Below are positions 6,651 through 9,438 of a DNA stretch of 9,438 nucleotides, piece by piece. A program made the position numbers and the translations under genes. This stretch comes from Candidatus Aerophobota bacterium. Lineage in GTDB: Bacteria > Aerophobota > Aerophobia > Aerophobales > B3-G15. Each line of letters starts with the position of its first letter. Positions within the stretch are counted from its first letter, which is position 1. The DNA is taken from assembly GCA_021162265.1 (NCBI GenBank), contig JAGGZA010000029.1, forward strand, positions 1 through 9,438. The letters are read 5' to 3'. Below the pieces are notes generated by a model. It did no database searches and had not been told where the DNA came from. It was given only the letters and a program-made list of their open reading frames with translations.

Positions 6651-7661
6651 ATGCTTAAGAAGTTTATCAATAAACCAGAGGATGTTGTAAACGAAATGAT
6701 AGAGGGTTACCTTGTGGCTCATAAGGATGTAGTAAGAAAACTTGATAGCTCAAGAGTCCTGGTAAGAAAAGAGGCTCCAATTGAAGGGAAAGTTGGCATT
6801 GTTACTGGAGGAGGTTCCGGCCATAAACCTGCTTTCATTGGATACATTGGAGAAAATCTCCTGGATGCGGTAGCAGTTGGAGACATCTTTGCCTCTCCCT
6901 CAGCAAAACAGATTTATGATGCTATTAAGGCAGTTGATAGCGGCAGAGGTGTTTTATGCGTCCTGGGAAATTATTCAGGGGATGTGATGAACTTTGATAT
7001 GGCTGTGGAGATGGCAAGGGATGAGGGTATTAAAGTGGAACAGGTTATTATAAACGATGATGTGGGTTCAGCACCCAGGGAAAACAGAGAAAACAGGAGA
7101 GGAGTAGCAGGAGAGGTTATTGTATGGAAGGCTGTTGGAGCAAAAGCTGCAAAAGGAGCAAGTCTCGAGGAGGTAAAAGAAATCGCTCAAAGGGTAAATG
7201 ATAATACAAGAAGTATGGGAGTTGCTCATTCTCCCTGTGCTGTTCCTTCCAAAATGTACGGAGGAGAGCCCACTTTTACCCTGGGTGAAATGGAGATGGA
7301 AATTGGGGTGGGTCATCATGGAGAACCCGGAGTAAAGAGAATGCCTATTAAAACAGCAGATGAGGTCACCAAGATGCTTGTGGAACCTGTATTAGAAGAT
7401 CTTCCTTTCAGAAAAGGTGATAGAGTAAGTGTTCTTATCAATGGTCTTGGTTCAACCTCTCTTTTAGAAATGTACATTATTTACAGAAAGCTATACCAGA
7501 TTCTTAAAGGAAGAGAGATCACCATAGCTATCTCCTTTATTGGAGAGTTTTTCACCTCTCTTGAGATGGGCGGTTTTTCCATTACTTTAACCCGTCTTGA
7601 TAAAGAACTTGAAAGTCTCCTTAAATCCCCGGCTAAGTCTCCACTCTTTCACTACTGTTAA
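6651..7661 (+). CDS. dhaK: Dihydroxyacetone kinase subunit DhaK (ketose-binding subunit)
   Basis: DhaK binds dihydroxyacetone covalently through a histidine and presents it to the nucleotide-bearing DhaL, yielding dihydroxyacetone phosphate. The protein has 336 residues. Residues equivalent to the catalytic set of E. coli DhaK are present: His58 in GGGSGHKP (53-60), Asp111 in NYSGDVMNF (107-115), and the substrate-binding His223 in GVGHHGEPG (219-227). The C-terminal half has INGLGSTSLLEMYI and FTSLEMGGFSITL, typical of the family. Two differences from E. coli DhaK stand out: Lys59 replaces Glu in GSGHEP, and His222 replaces Ile before the substrate histidine. Related two-subunit kinases act on erythrulose, so dihydroxyacetone is the default rather than a proven substrate. 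The ATG follows AGGTGAGG by ten bases. It lies 62 bases after transketolase in the same direction and 27 bases before dhaL. Confidence 0.92.
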   Translation: MLKKFINKPEDVVNEMIEGYLVAHKDVVRKLDSSRVLVRKEAPIEGKVGIVTGGGSGHKPAFIGYIGENLLDAVAVGDIFASPSAKQIYDAIKAVDSGRGVLCVLGNYSGDVMNFDMAVEMARDEGIKVEQVIINDDVGSAPRENRENRRGVAGEVIVWKAVGAKAAKGASLEEVKEIAQRVNDNTRSMGVAHSPCAVPSKMYGGEPTFTLGEMEMEIGVGHHGEPGVKRMPIKTADEVTKMLVEPVLEDLPFRKGDRVSVLINGLGSTSLLEMYIIYRKLYQILKGREITIAISFIGEFFTSLEMGGFSITLTRLDKELESLLKSPAKSPLFHYC

Positions 7662-7671
7662 AACTGTTAAA
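7654..7671 (+). repeat. Tandem 9-base duplication at the dhaK stop codon
   Basis: ACTGTTAAA occurs twice back to back (7654-7662 and 7663-7671). Because nine bases is a multiple of three, it creates a second in-frame TAA nine bases after the first. The second copy also forms the 11-base palindrome CTGTT-A-AACAG (7664-7674). It could be a replication-slippage product; any role in termination or in coupling to dhaL is conjecture. Confidence 0.6.
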
Positions 7672-7688
7672 CAGAAAAGGGGGAAGAA

Positions 7689-8318
7689 ATGGCTTCAAAG
7701 ATAGTTTCTATTTTGCAAGAGATTGTAAAAGTTCTTGAGGAAAAGAAAGCAGAGCTTAATCGCCTGGATGCAAACCTCGGAGATGGAGACCATGGAAGGA
7801 CAGTAGTTAATGCTTTCAGGAATGTAATAGAACAAAATAAGGACCTGGAATATAAAGATCTTGGAGATGCCCTTCAAAAAATAGGAAGGACTCTTGCCTT
7901 CTCTACAGGTGCTGCAACCGGACCTTTATTTGGTTCTGCATTTATAGAAGCAGGTAAAAGGGTTCAAGGGAAAGAAAAACTCACCTTAAGGGACTGGAAG
8001 AATGCTCTTTCAGGAGCAGTAGAGGGAGTCAAAAAAAGAGGCAAAGCAGAGGTGGGAGACAAAACAATGCTTGATACCCTTTATCCAGCAGTAAAGGCAC
8101 TCGAACAATCTGTAGATAAAAATGAATCCTTAAAGGAAGGGCTTTTAAAAGCTATTGAAGCAGCAAAAAGGGGAATGGAGTCTACAAAGGACCTTATCTC
8201 AAGGAGAGGACGCTCCAGCAGACTTGGAGAAAGGACAATAGGGCATATTGACCCTGGAGCTGCATCAAGCTATTATATTCTCCAGACAATTATAAAAAAT
8301 TGTCTGGAGGAAGAGTAA
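7689..8318 (+). CDS. dhaL: Dihydroxyacetone kinase subunit DhaL (nucleotide-binding subunit)
   Basis: DhaL holds ADP or ATP with two Mg ions and transfers the phosphoryl group to the ketose on DhaK. The protein has 209 residues, the normal size. The Mg-binding aspartates appear in LDANLGDGDHG as Asp27, Asp32 and Asp34, with the same 5 and 2 residue spacing as Asp30, Asp35 and Asp37 of E. coli DhaL. Further signatures are STGAATGPLFG (72-82), VGDKTMLDTLYPA (122-134) and RGRSSRLGERTIGHIDPGAA (173-192). It is the immediate neighbour of dhaK and is preceded by a G-run ribosome site (AAAAGGGGGAAG). In E. coli, DhaL is recharged by the PTS protein DhaM, but no DhaM gene is in this window. The pair may use ATP directly or a DhaM encoded elsewhere. 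Codons near the end form a perfect 12-base inverted repeat. Confidence 0.93.
   Translation: MASKIVSILQEIVKVLEEKKAELNRLDANLGDGDHGRTVVNAFRNVIEQNKDLEYKDLGDALQKIGRTLAFSTGAATGPLFGSAFIEAGKRVQGKEKLTLRDWKNALSGAVEGVKKRGKAEVGDKTMLDTLYPAVKALEQSVDKNESLKEGLLKAIEAAKRGMESTKDLISRRGRSSRLGERTIGHIDPGAASSYYILQTIIKNCLEEE
8280..8309 (+). promoter_or_regulatory. Perfect 12-base inverted repeat (RNA hairpin) over the 3' end of dhaL
   Basis: CTCCAGACAATT (8280-8291) and AATTGTCTGGAG (8298-8309) are exact inverted copies with a six-base loop ATAAAA. A G-U pair (8279 with 8310) and a U-A pair (8278 with 8311) can extend the stem to 14. It ends just before the dhaL stop at 8316-8318. The bases after it are A-rich, not U-rich, so it is not a normal intrinsic terminator. 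A role in RNA stability or in reducing expression of the next gene is inferred. Confidence 0.6.
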
Positions 8319-8359
8319 TAAAAAAGACAAAAAAATAAGTAAAGCTGGGAGGGTGGAAG

Positions 8360-8959
8360 ATGAAAAAATGGGAAGACAAACTTCCACCTCGGGCAAGGGA
8401 AAGACTTGCAGAAATTAAGATAACCCCGGAGGATAGAGAAAGGATAAAGGGAGTTGAGAGAGTAAAGTCTTTACTTTCGCAGTTCTATCAGGAAAAGCTA
8501 ACTCCCGAGGATTTAGGAGAAAAATTAAAAGATTTTGGAAAAGAAAGCAAAGAGTTTTTAATAAAGGAAGCTCAAACAAGGTTGATAAACTCTCTTGGCT
8601 TACAAATATCCTCTCAGGATTTTAAAAGAAGAGGCAAAGCAATTCTTGTTCTGGAGAGATTAAAATCAGAAGGAAAACATTCCTCAGTTAAAGAAGAAAT
8701 TAATCTGCTTGGAGGCTTAATTAAAAAGTGCCGGGAAGAGAAGGATAGAGTTTACGAGCAGTTAAAAAAGCAGGTGGAAAGTAATCCAGAGTTGAGAATA
8801 AGAAAAGTCAGAACTGAAAGTGGAGAAGTTATAGTCCAGCTTTCCACGGAGGAGGCTATCTTAAGTTCTCCAGAGTGGAAAGAATTCATTTCTCAACAGG
8901 AATTAGCATGTGGTTCTGAATTTTCAAAGCTTGTAGGGAAGATAAAAAAGATGCTGTAA
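8360..8959 (+). CDS. Uncharacterised helical, charged protein
   Basis: I do not recognise this 199-residue protein. It is very rich in Lys, Glu and Arg, with no signal peptide or membrane segment, so it is probably cytoplasmic. Residues about 10-140 look almost wholly helical with short turns (ITPEDRERIKGVERV, KLTPEDLGEKLKDFGKES), and about 115-142 (NLLGGLIKKCREEKDRVYEQ) may form a coiled coil. A small strand-like segment follows at 145-170 (ELRIRKVRTESGEVIVQLST). There are two cysteines (134 and 184), not in a metal-binding pattern. The start is supported by a strong GGGAGGGTGG ribosome site (8347-8356). It follows dhaL by 41 bases in the same direction and so appears to be the last gene of the operon, which hints at a link to the kinase or transketolase. 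It could equally be unrelated. Confidence 0.8.
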   Translation: MKKWEDKLPPRARERLAEIKITPEDRERIKGVERVKSLLSQFYQEKLTPEDLGEKLKDFGKESKEFLIKEAQTRLINSLGLQISSQDFKRRGKAILVLERLKSEGKHSSVKEEINLLGGLIKKCREEKDRVYEQLKKQVESNPELRIRKVRTESGEVIVQLSTEEAILSSPEWKEFISQQELACGSEFSKLVGKIKKML

Positions 8960-9127
8960 CTACTTCTATTGAGCTTCCGGGAAACAGGAAATATCATAAT
9001 TCTTCGTTGATTTTGATGTGACTAACCCATTTTATTGACAAACCAGATAATAATAAAGGTTATTTTTCTAATTTACCCCCAGTTAAACCACCTTGCCTTA
9101 TTAAATCTGTAAAATAAATTCCTGCAT

Positions 9128-9173
9128 TTTTGCTTGACAATTTTTTAAATATTTGCTCATATATTAAGCAAAA
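9128..9173. promoter_or_regulatory. Three TTTGCT-type repeats upstream of the SorC-family gene (candidate operator)
   Basis: TTTTGCTT (9128-9135) and its exact inverted copy AAGCAAAA (9166-9173) flank the promoter region. A further TTTGCT (9152-9157) pairs with AGCAAA (9167-9172) as a 6-base inverted repeat with a nine-base spacer. The two same-direction copies are 23 bases apart, close to two helical turns. SorC-family regulators are typically multimers that bind repeated or palindromic sites and often control their own gene, so an operator is a reasonable inference. Confidence 0.4.
9134..9165 (+). promoter_or_regulatory. Candidate promoter of the SorC-family regulator gene
   Basis: TTGACA at 9134-9139 is a perfect -35 box. 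The best -10-like sequence is TATATT at 9160-9165 (five of six), but its spacer is 20 bases, longer than the optimum. A closer -10 (TCATAT, spacer 17) matches only three of six. The promoter may be weak or need an activator. The rest of the gap (8960-9133) holds no gene I can find and no clear terminator. It contains another TTGACA at 9035-9040 without a good -10. Confidence 0.4.
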
Positions 9174-9210
9174 TATCATAAATAAAAACAATAACTCAAA
9201 ATAAGAGTAA

Positions 9211-9438
9211 ATGTATACCGAAGAAGATTTAATAACAAAAGTAGCCTGGCTTTATTACAAAGAAAAACTAACTCAGCATGAAATTGCAAAACGTGTCTTA
9301 ATATCTCGTCAAAAAGTTCAAAGGCTTCTGCAGAAGGCTCGAGATTTAGAAATTGTGAGTTTCCAGGTAAAAAATCCCTATGCTAACCTGCTGAGCATGG
9401 AAAGAAAACTTATTGAAAAATATTCCCTAAGGGATGCA
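9211..9438 (+). CDS. SorC-family (DeoR-like) sugar-sensing transcriptional regulator (N-terminal part)
   Basis: The reading frame is open from the ATG to the end of the window (76 codons), so the gene is cut off. The start MYTEEDLITKVAWLYYKEKL, followed by the helix-turn-helix TQHEIAKRVLISRQKVQRLL (21-40) and the link QKARDLEIVSFQVKNP, is the typical N-terminal DNA-binding domain of SorC-family regulators. The first residues of the linker to the sugar-binding domain (LSMERKLIEKYSLRDA) are also present. Family members bind phosphorylated sugars or sugar alcohol derivatives with the C-terminal domain, which is outside the window. The ribosome site is weak (AAGAG at 9203-9207). Its position behind transketolase-dhaKL, in the same direction, suggests it may control that operon, itself, or sugar genes further downstream. 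Confidence 0.85.
   Translation, partial: MYTEEDLITKVAWLYYKEKLTQHEIAKRVLISRQKVQRLLQKARDLEIVSFQVKNPYANLLSMERKLIEKYSLRDA

Noticed and set aside
8974..8990. Possible terminator TTCC...GGAA after the 199-residue gene
   Set aside because: The stem has only four pairs and is not followed by a T-run.
9035..9063. Second TTGACA box in the gap before the regulator as another promoter
   Set aside because: At the normal spacing the -10 position reads GGTTAT, a poor match, and GATAAT at 9046 is far too close to the -35 box.
9041..9067. AACC...GGTT followed by a T-run as a terminator
   Set aside because: A four-pair stem with a 13-base loop is too weak to call.

Overview
The window is a bacterial chromosome segment of fairly low GC (roughly 40% by eye). 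All genes are on the + strand, tightly packed, mostly with good Shine-Dalgarno sites and many AGA/AGG arginine codons. The content (2-oxoacid dehydrogenase E1-beta, Fpg, HtrA, ArgRS, two-gene transketolase, two-gene dihydroxyacetone kinase, SorC-type regulator) fits a fermentative or anaerobic bacterium. I cannot name the phylum; a low-GC uncultured lineage or a Firmicutes-like anaerobe are both possible. No tRNA, rRNA, CRISPR, insertion sequence or phage gene is visible.

Left part (1-4689), housekeeping: the last 45 codons of a 2-oxoacid dehydrogenase E1-beta gene; an AT-rich gap (141-262); mutM (fpg, DNA repair); an HtrA/Deg serine protease with two PDZ domains; argS (arginyl-tRNA synthetase) only 12 bases behind it; and a 94-residue single-pass membrane protein of unknown function. 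The start of argS contains a very long hairpin (19 paired bases with one 4-base bulge) that no annotation of the protein explains.

Right part (4690-9438), sugar or triose metabolism: a promoter with perfect consensus -35 and -10 boxes (TTGACA, 16 bases, TATAAT) opens an apparent operon of transketolase N-terminal subunit, transketolase C-terminal subunit (TAATG overlap), dhaK, dhaL and a 199-residue helical protein of unknown function. A 251-base gap follows, with a second TTGACA box and three copies of TTTGCT or its complement. The window ends in the first 76 codons of a SorC-family sugar-sensing regulator.

Putting it together: transketolase moves two-carbon ketol units between sugar phosphates, DhaK/DhaL phosphorylates dihydroxyacetone or a similar small ketose such as erythrulose, and SorC-family proteins usually sense phosphorylated sugars. 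The right half therefore looks like a regulated module that feeds a small ketose into the pentose phosphate/glycolysis network. Its true substrate cannot be read from the sequence. There is no DhaM in the window, so the phosphoryl donor is also open. The most unusual non-coding signals are the argS hairpin, a perfect 12-base inverted repeat over the end of dhaL, and the repeats upstream of the regulator.
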